From contig CAJUIA010000011.1 in the NCBI GenBank assembly GCA_910586485.1, positions 47,885-111,884 on the forward strand: a DNA stretch of 64,000 nt. The letters are read 5' to 3'. Within the stretch, counting starts at the first letter, position 1; every line of letters starts with the position of its first letter. Below the pieces are notes generated by a model. It was not told the origin of the DNA, made no database searches, and saw only the letters and a list, made by a program, of their open reading frames with translations. The stretch is from an uncultured Acetatifactor sp. (GTDB taxonomy: Bacteria > Bacillota > Clostridia > Lachnospirales > Lachnospiraceae). The position numbers were made by a program, and so were the translations under genes. Positions 1 through 6,896 of this stretch are shown here, in pieces.

Positions 1-1
1 G

Positions 2-457
2 GAGCGTTGGTTCCGTACCATGAAAGACCAGTGGATGGCAGGCCTTGACATGCGGGATTTCCATACGCTTGATGAACTTCGCACAAGCCTGTACACGTAT
101 GTCAGTCAGTATAACCAGAGGATCCATTCTTCCCTGAATGGAAAGAACCCACAGGAACGCTACTTTAGCGAGCCAGACTGCTTCCACCGCTTACCCGAAG
201 ATAAGATTGACCTGTTATTCTTACTGGAGTTAGAGCGCCGCGTTTCTGTTGACTGTGTGGTTACCATTGACCACATCGAGTATGAGGTCGATTACCGTTT
301 TGCAAAACAGAGGATCAGACTCCGTTATTCTCCTGATATGGAATCCATCTACGTTGTGGAAGCAGATGGTACGCTTACACCCATCCGTCTTCTTAATAAG
401 ATCGAAAATGCAGATATCAAACGTGAAAAGCCGCGTCTTTATGGGGGTGATGACTAA
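2..457 (+). CDS. DDE transposase, C-terminal part (cut by window start)
   Basis: The reading frame is open from base 2, before the first ATG at 20 (it reads ERWFRTMKDQWM across that ATG), so this is the C-terminal part of a longer gene. What is visible is the end of a retroviral-type integrase core (RIHSSLNGKNPQERY, typical of rve transposases) followed by a beta-rich Mu-transposase-C-like tail. It overlaps the start of the ATPase gene by one base (TAATG), the translational coupling common in transposase/ATPase pairs of the TniA-TniB or MuA-MuB type. It would catalyse strand transfer at the element's ends. The catalytic DDE residues lie outside the window, so activity cannot be judged. Confidence 0.88.
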   Translation, partial: ERWFRTMKDQWMAGLDMRDFHTLDELRTSLYTYVSQYNQRIHSSLNGKNPQERYFSEPDCFHRLPEDKIDLLFLLELERRVSVDCVVTIDHIEYEVDYRFAKQRIRLRYSPDMESIYVVEADGTLTPIRLLNKIENADIKREKPRLYGGDD

Positions 458-1257
458 TGGATTATACGGTCCGCTATGGTTTGGAATTCAACCCATTTTT
501 AAAGAACTCCAAAGAAATCTTTGTATCAACGGATGAATCAAAAGAAGTTTTGTTCCGCCTGAACTATCTTGCAAAAACAAAAGGCTTCGGCCTGCTCACC
601 GGCAGTCCCGGCCGTGGAAAAACAACTGCCATCAGAGCCTGGAGACAGGGATTAAACAACTCGCAATACAAAGTGGTCTATACCTGTTTTTCCACCTTTA
701 GTCCCAATGATTTCTATCGGAATCTTGCTGCCGAATTGGGGGCACAGGCCCACTACCGGAAACCGGACAACTTCCGTGCAATCCAGGAAGAACTTACCAG
801 GCTTTCTGTTGAAAAAAGGAAAACGCCTGTCATCATCATTGATGAGGCGAATTACATCAGTTCCGCTATCCTGAATGACTTCAAGCTTTTATTTAATTTT
901 GAGATGGATTCCAGGGATCGTGCTGTGGTTCTGCTGTCCGGGCTTCCATCTTTAAATGCAACACTTCGTCTTAGTGTCCATGAACCATTCCGTCAAAGGA
1001 TCATCATGAACTATGAGATCCCTGCATTTACCAGGGAAGAAGCACGATCCTATGTCCTTGAAAAACTAAAGGGCGCTGGCGCTGCCAGAGCAGTTTTTGA
1101 AGATGCTGCACTGGAAGCCATCCTAAATGCATCCGATGGAACCCCGCGTGTCATCAACAATCTATGCAACAGTTGTCTTCTGATCGGAGACTCCAGGAAG
1201 AGTAACATGATCACAGCAGAAATCGTCATGCAGGCAATTAACAATAATGAGATTTAG
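457..1257 (+). CDS. AAA ATPase, transposition helper (ExeA/TniB/MuB-like)
   Basis: A 266-residue P-loop ATPase of the ExeA/TniB-like class found beside DDE transposases. Walker A is GSPGRGKTT at residues 49-57. Walker B is VIIIDEAN near residue 130. A conserved F-RQRI segment follows, and the C-terminus has a GTPRVINNLCN motif as in ExeA-type AAA domains. By family knowledge these ATPases bind DNA, choose the target and activate the transposase. The start overlaps the transposase stop. A hairpin terminator follows the stop by a few bases. The protein looks intact. Confidence 0.9.
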   Translation: MDYTVRYGLEFNPFLKNSKEIFVSTDESKEVLFRLNYLAKTKGFGLLTGSPGRGKTTAIRAWRQGLNNSQYKVVYTCFSTFSPNDFYRNLAAELGAQAHYRKPDNFRAIQEELTRLSVEKRKTPVIIIDEANYISSAILNDFKLLFNFEMDSRDRAVVLLSGLPSLNATLRLSVHEPFRQRIIMNYEIPAFTREEARSYVLEKLKGAGAARAVFEDAALEAILNASDGTPRVINNLCNSCLLIGDSRKSNMITAEIVMQAINNNEI

Positions 1258-1263
1258 CAGCAA

Positions 1264-1287
1264 AAGCAGGGCAGCCTGCTTTTTGCA
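1264..1287 (+). terminator. Rho-independent terminator after the transposition ATPase
   Basis: An AGCAGG/CCTGCT stem with GCAG loop (about 1265-1280) is followed by TTTTTG, seven bases after the ATPase stop codon. Confidence 0.7.
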
Positions 1288-1301
1288 TTTCCTCCGATCT
1301 G

Positions 1302-1440
1302 TGAATTTGCTTCAATTTTTATAACGATCAGATAACTTGCTGATGTTGGTGCAGGCAATCTGCTAATACGTGGCACACAAAGCCAAAATCAGGCGCATCT
1401 AATCTGCATGGAACTGGTGCATCTAATTTGCAGGACAACA
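1302..1440 (+). repeat. Right end of the transposon with repeated transposase-binding-like motifs
   Basis: Two near-identical 14-bp direct repeats, GCATCTAATCTGCA (1395-1408) and GCATCTAATTTGCA (1419-1432), sit 24 bp apart. Weaker related motifs occur near 1304, 1333 and 1354 (GAATTTGCT, TAACTTGCT, GCAATCTGCT). The sequence then ends in GGACAACA at 1440; read inward this is TGTTGTCC, and 5'-TGT termini with subterminal repeats are usual in Tn7/Mu/Tn5053-type elements. The end point at 1440 is inferred because a host gene's codons resume at 1441. The left end is outside the window. Confidence 0.72.
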
Positions 1441-1590
1441 ATAAATGGAAATGTCGATACCCTTTGTTTGAAGCTTCGCAACCATATCTGTCTGTTTGAG
1501 ATGTGATGCCTTGCGCAACATGGCAATGTTTTTCCCGATATTGACATTATTGACTTGAATGATTTTGTCAATACTTTCTTTTCTTTTCAT
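1441..1590 (-). pseudogene. XRE-family helix-turn-helix regulator, truncated by the transposon
   Basis: Reading the minus strand from the ATG at 1590-1588 gives a 50-codon open frame (MKRKESIDKIIQ, then NIGKNIAMLRKASHLKQTDM, then VAKLQTKGIDISIY). This has the feel of the first three helices of a small XRE/Cro-type DNA-binding protein, in which a recognition helix and an RIEKG-type motif normally follow. The homology stops exactly at 1440/1441 where the transposon end begins, after which only a few unrelated codons remain. GAGGTGC at 1597-1603 gives a ribosome-binding site. I infer a gene broken by insertion; the missing 3' part should lie on the far side of the element. Confidence 0.72.
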
Positions 1591-1655
1591 AATATTGCAC
1601 CTCTACGCAATATTTTAAGGAAAAATCTCTTGTAATAATTGCACGAGAACGCAAT
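1591..1655 (-). promoter_or_regulatory. Twin palindromic operators of the interrupted XRE gene
   Basis: Two perfect inverted repeats of identical design lie just upstream of the XRE start. One is AATATTGC-N8-GCAATATT at 1591-1614, covering the ribosome-binding site. The other is ATTGC-N8-GCAAT at 1638-1655. Both fit ATTGCAC-N4-ACGCAAT, and their centres are 44 bp apart. A half site (ATTGCA) lies at 1674. A promoter-like TTCACT with TATAAC lies just beyond on the minus strand. Placement suggests autoregulation by the XRE protein; that is inference. Confidence 0.65.
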
Positions 1656-1752
1656 AAATGTTATAATATTCACATTGCAAAGTGAAAAGAAAATTACCAC
1701 CATACAGGTGGTAACGAAAAAGAAAAAATATGTTACAATAAAAAACAGAAAG

Positions 1753-2838
1753 TCAAAAGATGGATTCCAGCAGAACCATCACAAGTAACAGCAAAAAAAC
1801 TACTGCAAAATTTAAAATTAGCACTCCTAAATAACGTACTATCCGTTTCTTATTCGTACATAAGGGAATAAAACGCCGGATATTGCGGTAGTCAAAACAG
1901 CAAAAGACAACAGACAGCATGATGCATAAAGCAGTGATTCTCTCCAGCCATAGCTGAAAAAACGATGCATCTTTTACTTCCAGTGAAAGACAAAGCCACA
2001 AGATAAATAAATATACGACTGATGCGGTCAGCATTTTCCAGGGAGTTTTTGTCCTGAAACCTGGCGGAACAAAATTTTTCTGTAGCCGATTTAGTGAATC
2101 ATCTGAGTGCGTTATATTGGGATGATTGCAGTTATAGTTCTGCACTTTTTCTATTTCTTTTTTTAACTCCTGCACCGTTTCCATTCTATCAGACGGATTC
2201 ATCTCAGTACATTTGCTGATGACGGCATCAAATATAGTTGTCGGGATGGGCAGGGCAAGGGAAAGTTCTTTTAATAAAATACCCAACGCATAGATGTCGG
2301 TTTGGGGCGTGGAGAAACCAAAGCCATATTGTTCAGGGGCAGCATAGCCTTTTGTTCCAAGAAGTACTGTATCATGGAAGTTGGTATCTGTTAAGAATTT
2401 TGCAGCGTTAAAGTCGATTAAAACGGCATGACCGCAGGATGTAATAATGATATTTGATGGCTTAATGTCCCTATGGATGATGGGTGGATTGAGGATATGC
2501 AGTTTCTTTAGTATGCTGCATAGTTCGTCCATTAACCGGACAATGAAATCAAGTGTGAGTGTTCGGTTGTCAATCATTTCCTGCAATGATATGCCAGAAA
2601 TAAATTCCTCAATCAGTATGAGCTGTGCATTTTCTTCATATACGTTATATAATTTGGGAATGCCTGCTATGTGGTGTTCCATTAAATACTCGTATATATG
2701 GGGATTATATATATCCAATATTTTCTTGATGTATATTTTCCCAGTTTCTCTATGCTGAACTAAATATATTTTATGTGCGCTATTTATGGTCGCGATGGTA
2801 TTATAATAAGAAATTGCAAGACGGTTAGTATAGTCCAT
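1753..2838 (-). CDS. Membrane-anchored Ser/Thr protein kinase
   Basis: A 361-residue Hanks-type kinase. The catalytic loop is IHRDIKPSNIII, the metal-binding loop is DFN in place of DFG (IDFNAAKF), and the activation segment ends in GYAAPEQYGFG. The catalytic Lys is probably in YIKKIL near residue 38. A glycine-rich loop is not obvious. After the kinase domain (about residues 20-235) come a linker and two or three hydrophobic segments, so the enzyme is probably held in the membrane with the kinase in the cytoplasm. It is divergent from the small regulator at 2893 across only 54 bp, suggesting a shared control region. AT-rich sequence relative to the core genes hints at horizontal origin. Confidence 0.88.
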   Translation of the reverse strand: MDYTNRLAISYYNTIATINSAHKIYLVQHRETGKIYIKKILDIYNPHIYEYLMEHHIAGIPKLYNVYEENAQLILIEEFISGISLQEMIDNRTLTLDFIVRLMDELCSILKKLHILNPPIIHRDIKPSNIIITSCGHAVLIDFNAAKFLTDTNFHDTVLLGTKGYAAPEQYGFGFSTPQTDIYALGILLKELSLALPIPTTIFDAVISKCTEMNPSDRMETVQELKKEIEKVQNYNCNHPNITHSDDSLNRLQKNFVPPGFRTKTPWKMLTASVVYLFILWLCLSLEVKDASFFQLWLERITALCIMLSVVFCCFDYRNIRRFIPLCTNKKRIVRYLGVLILNFAVVFLLLLVMVLLESIF

Positions 2839-2892
2839 GCTATCATTCCTTTCAAATGTTTGTTACTACATTATATCAGATGGGGGAGGCTT

Positions 2893-3348
2893 ATGGGAGA
2901 GAAAAATACAGATGAGTTAGAAAAAGTGCTGCAGAGTACACATATAAAAAATTTTGACGCTTATTGCAGAGAACATGTAGGAAGTCCGATGTATGAAGAG
3001 TTTCCGGTGTATATGAAAAATATTTTCAATGAGAAGAACCTTACGCAGCAGCTCGTGTTTTTGCGGGCGGATATTCCTGAAAGATATGGCTATAAGCTTT
3101 TGTCAGGAGAAAAAAGAACAAGACAGAGAGATGTCATTCTGCGTATTTGCTATGCGGCTGAAATGTCTTTGGCACAGACGCAACGGGCACTGAAAAAATA
3201 TGAGATGCCGGAACTTTATGCGAAGCTGTCTAGGGATGCTCTGCTGATGATCATTTTCAATGAACGTCCGGGGGATATAATTGAAGTCAATGAAATATTG
3301 AAGGAACATGGAATGGAAACATTGCGAACAAGCGGCGTACAGAACTGA
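2893..3348 (+). CDS. Small helix-turn-helix-like protein beside the kinase
   Basis: A 151-residue soluble protein. I place the start at 2893 because GGGGGAGGC lies six bases before that ATG, whereas the longer frame from 2773 has no such site and would run into the kinase's 5' end. The middle (QRDVILRICYAAEMSLAQTQ through KYEMPELYAKLSRD) looks like a divergent XRE-type helix-turn-helix preceded by an acidic region. Small proteins of this type are often divergent from Hanks-type kinases in Firmicutes, so a kinase substrate or regulator is plausible but unproven. Confidence 0.65.
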   Translation: MGEKNTDELEKVLQSTHIKNFDAYCREHVGSPMYEEFPVYMKNIFNEKNLTQQLVFLRADIPERYGYKLLSGEKRTRQRDVILRICYAAEMSLAQTQRALKKYEMPELYAKLSRDALLMIIFNERPGDIIEVNEILKEHGMETLRTSGVQN

Positions 3349-3389
3349 AGCTATGCAAAATGCAAAACGTGGAGCAAGTGAAAAACATG

Positions 3390-3815
3390 AGCAGAAAAAA
3401 AATTATGTTTTTAAATATTATATGTCCGATAGTAGTTGGTGCACTTATTTATTGTATGTTATCGCCGGATGTGATTTTTATCAGAAAAACAGCAGATTTC
3501 ATTGACTGGATATATATGCCTGTGTTTCAGACCGATTGTACTTTTCTGAAACTTGTAAGGAATTATCTGCCGGATATGATGTGGGGGTATTCGTTGGTTT
3601 TTTCGTTATTTTGTATCATTGGTAATAATGTGGCAGATGTAAGGAAAGTTTTTTGGTTGGCTGTTCCTTTTACGGCAACGATGGAAATAATGCAGAAAAC
3701 ATCTTTTGTACCGGGAACTTTTGATGTTTTCGACATTTTTACTGAATTTCTAGCCGAAGCAATTGCTGCATGTATTATATATAAACTATACTCAAGGGAG
3801 GAATTTCAACTATGA
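3390..3815 (+). CDS. VanZ-like membrane protein
   Basis: A small polytopic protein with about four hydrophobic segments. The pattern LPDMMWGYSLVFSLF followed later by MEIMQKTSFVPGTFDVFDIF resembles VanZ-like proteins (a polar EIxQ segment with D-x-FD before the last helix). Two in-frame ATGs are possible; 3390 has GGAG twelve bases upstream, 3360 has no clear site. It ends four bases inside the next gene, so the two are probably translated together. VanZ itself gives low teicoplanin resistance; most homologues have no known role. Confidence 0.6.
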   Translation, partial: SRKKIMFLNIICPIVVGALIYCMLSPDVIFIRKTADFIDWIYMPVFQTDCTFLKLVRNYLPDMMWGYSLVFSLFCIIGNNVADVRKVFWLAVPFTATMEIMQKTSFVPGTFDVFDIFTEFLAEAIAACIIYKLYSREEFQL

Positions 3816-4744
3816 AAAGAAACATGAAATGGATTACCGCAATGTTGTGTCTGTCTGTATTTGCGGCGATGGCGATGGGAAGTGGTCAATCGGATTCGGG
3901 CGAAAGCAAACAAGTTGTCTCAAACAAAGAAACGGGAACAGAAACTTCTAGCACAAGCACGTCTGACACTTCGGAGAAGTCTGAAAATCCATCAGACGAA
4001 ATGGTCACAATTGAGGAACAGGTACTTTTGGATCAGAACGGTATTGTCGTTACTGCAACAGAATATGTTACAGACAGTATCTGGGGCGATGGAGTTAAGC
4101 TGTTGTTGGAAAATAATTCAGACAAGGATATCACAGTCGGCTGTAACGCATTGATTGTAAATGATTATATGATTACAGACTTGTTCTCGGCAGGAATTGC
4201 TGCAGGGAAAAAGTCCAATGAAACACTGTATTTTTCCAGTACGCAACTGAATGCGGCGGGGATTGAGAAGATAGGAAAAATTGAGATTTATTTCCATGTA
4301 TTTGATTCTTCTACATATGACACAATTTTTGATTCGGATTGCGTAGTCATTCAAACATCGGAGTTTGCCGATATGGATACAACGCCAAATGATGCAGGAA
4401 CAGAATTATATAATCAGGACGGTATCAGAATCATAGGCAAGACGGTTGATGAAAACAGTTTTTGGGGAACGGCAATTTTGTTGTATTGCGAAAATAATTC
4501 CGGGAAAAATGTAGGTATTTCTGTAGATGATATGTCCATCAATGGATTTATGATGAGTCCTTTCTTTTCCACTACCGTTTATAACGGAAAGAAATCGTTG
4601 GATGATATTACGGTATTTTCAAGCGATATGGAAGAAAACGGAATTCAAGCAATTGAAGAAGTGGAATTGAAATTCCATATTTATGATGCAGATTCTTATT
4701 CTACAATTGCAGATTCAGAACCCATTACATTTTCGGCGCAGTAG
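3812..4744 (+). CDS. Secreted protein with two tandem homologous domains
   Basis: A 310-residue protein starting with a signal peptide (KR, then a hydrophobic core to about residue 22) but lacking a lipobox cysteine (AMAMGSGQ). A Ser/Thr-rich low-complexity spacer follows (about residues 25-65). Then come two copies of an approximately 105-residue domain. Copy 1 begins LLDQNGIVVTATEYVTDSIW and copy 2 begins LYNQDGIRIIGKTVDENSFW; both contain LLENNS/YCENNS, a central hydrophobic patch and a FHVFD/FHIYD-S-Y-I-DS ending. The domain looks like an extracellular immunoglobulin-like beta fold as in DUF4352/DUF5067-type proteins. GGAGG lies before the ATG. Function unknown. Confidence 0.75.
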   Translation: MKRNMKWITAMLCLSVFAAMAMGSGQSDSGESKQVVSNKETGTETSSTSTSDTSEKSENPSDEMVTIEEQVLLDQNGIVVTATEYVTDSIWGDGVKLLLENNSDKDITVGCNALIVNDYMITDLFSAGIAAGKKSNETLYFSSTQLNAAGIEKIGKIEIYFHVFDSSTYDTIFDSDCVVIQTSEFADMDTTPNDAGTELYNQDGIRIIGKTVDENSFWGTAILLYCENNSGKNVGISVDDMSINGFMMSPFFSTTVYNGKKSLDDITVFSSDMEENGIQAIEEVELKFHIYDADSYSTIADSEPITFSAQ

Positions 4745-4756
4745 GAGGATAAAGGG

Positions 4757-5113
4757 ATGAAGACATGGAAATTAGTATCAGGAATTTTGTCAATTGTTTT
4801 ATTTGTTGTGGTATCATTTCAGTCATGTGCGGCAGGATTAGGAAATGCACTTTCTGAGAATGGGGAATCAAGCGGAAGCGGCGGAATATTGGTCGCAATA
4901 TTAATGCTGTCCGGCGGAATTGTGTCTATTGCTACAAAGAAAAGCAAAGGTAAAGGCGGAAACATCGCACTGATTGTTTTGTTTGGACTTGCAGCACTTA
5001 TTGGGTTCGGATTTGCAGGAAGCTTCGCAGATCTCAATATTTGGGCATTTTGGTGTTTGATTAACGCAATTTTTGCAGTTGTTGCAATGATAAAAAACAA
5101 AAAGGACGCATAA
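4757..5113 (+). CDS. Small membrane protein, unknown function
   Basis: A 118-residue protein with four hydrophobic stretches: residues 5-28, a glycine/serine-rich loop, then about 44-58, 68-87 and 91-112, ending in a lysine-rich tail (KNKKDA). It follows the secreted protein by 12 bp with AGGAGGATAAAGGG as ribosome-binding site, so it is the last gene of the VanZ-like/secreted-protein unit, and a terminator follows it. It resembles DUF4064-type membrane proteins in layout only. Confidence 0.65.
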   Translation: MKTWKLVSGILSIVLFVVVSFQSCAAGLGNALSENGESSGSGGILVAILMLSGGIVSIATKKSKGKGGNIALIVLFGLAALIGFGFAGSFADLNIWAFWCLINAIFAVVAMIKNKKDA

Positions 5114-5130
5114 GAGAACTTTTCCAAATG

Positions 5131-5160
5131 AAATTCCCGCAGTAGAGCTACGGGAATTTT
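5131..5160 (+). terminator. Rho-independent terminator closing the accessory operon
   Basis: AAATTCCCG at 5131-5139 pairs with CGGGAATTT at 5151-5159, followed by TTTT, 18 bases after the stop of the 118-residue membrane protein. Confidence 0.75.
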
Positions 5161-5166
5161 CATTCG

Positions 5167-5367
5167 GTGATATTAAAAGCTGCTATCATGGTAGTAAAAA
5201 TGCTATCATATGTCTTGAAATTATCAAATGGGATGCAGCCAAAAGATGTGCAGGAATTTCTAGGACATTTGTATGTAAGAACTACTATGAATGTCTATGC
5301 ACACGCTATAAGGGAGACTAAGCGAGATTCTGCAAAACTTTTGGATAAGGTTGTAGGTATGAATTAA
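5167..5367 (+). pseudogene. Tyrosine integrase remnant (C-terminal catalytic end)
   Basis: Residues from GMQPKDVQEFLGHLYVRTTM onward, then NVYAHAIRETKRDSA, match the end of a phage/transposon tyrosine integrase: the LGH box and the nucleophile in NVYAH. The upstream Arg-Lys-His-Arg part of the active site is absent, and the first 15 or so residues do not belong to the family. It is therefore a decayed fragment of an integrative element. With the transposon at 1-1440 it brackets the kinase/VanZ cassette, supporting a mobile origin. Confidence 0.72.
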
Positions 5368-5587
5368 GTATTGAAAACTAAATAACAAAAGCTTTCCCTT
5401 GTAGCTTTTCAATAAATGAAGAAACAAGGGAAACGGATGCATATTTTAAGGTTTGCATGGTGCAAAAGTGCGAAAATTAAGGAAAGATTAGGCAGTTTAG
5501 TAGATAAACAGAAATTTGGAACAGTATTACAGACATTATTTTAGTCAATAGTAGGTACTATATTGGGTTTATATAAATAGGAATATG

Positions 5588-5618
5588 GCAGAGATTCGAG
5601 AGAGTCCCTGCTTTTTTT
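5588..5618 (+). terminator. Rho-independent terminator facing the GT11 gene
   Basis: GCAGAGA pairs with TCCCTGC around a loop at 5588-5611, followed by seven T. It acts on the plus strand, separating the accessory region from the minus-strand flagellin locus. Between 5368 and 5587 the only other structure I see is a TTTCCCTTGT...ACAAGGGAAA inverted repeat near 5393-5433. Confidence 0.65.
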
Positions 5619-5637
5619 GTGCGCAAAATTAAACTCA

Positions 5638-6864
5638 TCACTTGACAATGTTGCATAGATTTGCCAGAGCTGCATGAATCGCACTCTCCAAAATACGCCC
5701 GGAATGATACAACGTCAGGAAAAAATTAGCATGAAATACAGGATCCTCCATTCGCGTCTGCATTTGTTGGTAAAAGGTTCTCAATGCTGCCGCGGAAAAA
5801 GATTTTCCTCCCTGCGCCAGAGCAATCGCCTTTAAATCTGACAGTTCCTGGATCCTCCGTTCAGTAAGCGTATAGCTGTCCATGCAGGCGCGATCAATGA
5901 TCGAAATTGCTTTCTCGTTTTGACCTTCCGCCACCAAACGATATGCTGTCTCTTCCGTTACATCGGGCGATTCAGCTTCCCCCTTTTTCTCTTCCGGTCG
6001 ATACCATGCACTGAAAGTCTCAACTGCCGCAGAGGTCAGATAAATTGTCTTCTCCGAAACACTAATTCCATTATCTTCTGCTCTGGAAATATCCAATTTA
6101 TTTTCGCAGCGATTCAGCACGGAAGCCCATGAACTGAACGAACTTTTATGGGACAGAATTCTGCAGGTACAAGAAGAAATGCAGAAAAACTCATCCAAAT
6201 CAGCATCCATTCCTCCCAAAAGCTGCACATAATGATAGCCTGCACAATTTCCGAAGGTTTCCTTCACATACGCAATATCATCGGAAAAGAAATAAAACTG
6301 CGCCTCCGGATGAAAACTGCGGATATATGTAATTGCGGCGCAGAAATACCTTTGCGAATCCTGCATATTCAGCTCCACAAAATCCGTTCTGCGAATATGA
6401 ACAGCCACACTGTATTCATTCTCAATCCGTTTTTTAAACATTTCCACAGCAGATGACGGCTCCTTCATCTGAAACTGAGTACAAAGCCTCTCCAGTTCCT
6501 CCAGTGTACAATACTGCCTGCCGCCATACCCCAGCAGATAAACATTTTGTGCTCCATCCGCCTCCTGCAGCAATTTCTCTCGATTTCCTGCCAATTCATC
6601 CGTAATCAGCCTGACACTTTTATCTTGTATTATTTGCGGAAGATTCACAAACCCGTCAAAGTCTTCCGCGGCAGGAGGATACATCAGTTTGCGATGCTTC
6701 CCAATCTTTAATTTATCCAGCACATAAGGGCGAAAATAGCCTCTCTGCATATAATCTGATATGTCTAATACAAGTTCCTGCTTTAAATACCTGGCAAGGC
6801 TATAACCTCTGGCATAAATACTCAACTGGTTCCCCAGGCCGCCCATAATTTTTATGATTACCAT
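5638..6864 (-). CDS. GT11 glycosyltransferase (alpha-1,2-fucosyltransferase-like)
   Basis: A 408-residue protein. Residues 1-250 are a GT11 domain: N-terminal GGLGNQ at 8-13, the donor-binding HIRRTDF at 156-162, FFSDD at 192-196 and SSFSSWASVL at 241-250. GT11 enzymes move fucose from GDP-fucose to the 2-position of a sugar. Residues 280-408 are a helical tail not usual in GT11. The gene follows the GT2/tail gene by 32 bp on the same strand downstream of flagellin, so glycan attachment to flagellin is the natural reading, though the acceptor is inferred only. Confidence 0.85.
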   Translation of the reverse strand: MVIIKIMGGLGNQLSIYARGYSLARYLKQELVLDISDYMQRGYFRPYVLDKLKIGKHRKLMYPPAAEDFDGFVNLPQIIQDKSVRLITDELAGNREKLLQEADGAQNVYLLGYGGRQYCTLEELERLCTQFQMKEPSSAVEMFKKRIENEYSVAVHIRRTDFVELNMQDSQRYFCAAITYIRSFHPEAQFYFFSDDIAYVKETFGNCAGYHYVQLLGGMDADLDEFFCISSCTCRILSHKSSFSSWASVLNRCENKLDISRAEDNGISVSEKTIYLTSAAVETFSAWYRPEEKKGEAESPDVTEETAYRLVAEGQNEKAISIIDRACMDSYTLTERRIQELSDLKAIALAQGGKSFSAAALRTFYQQMQTRMEDPVFHANFFLTLYHSGRILESAIHAALANLCNIVK

Positions 6865-6896
6865 GATCCCTCTTAATTCCGCCGTATAATCGACAT

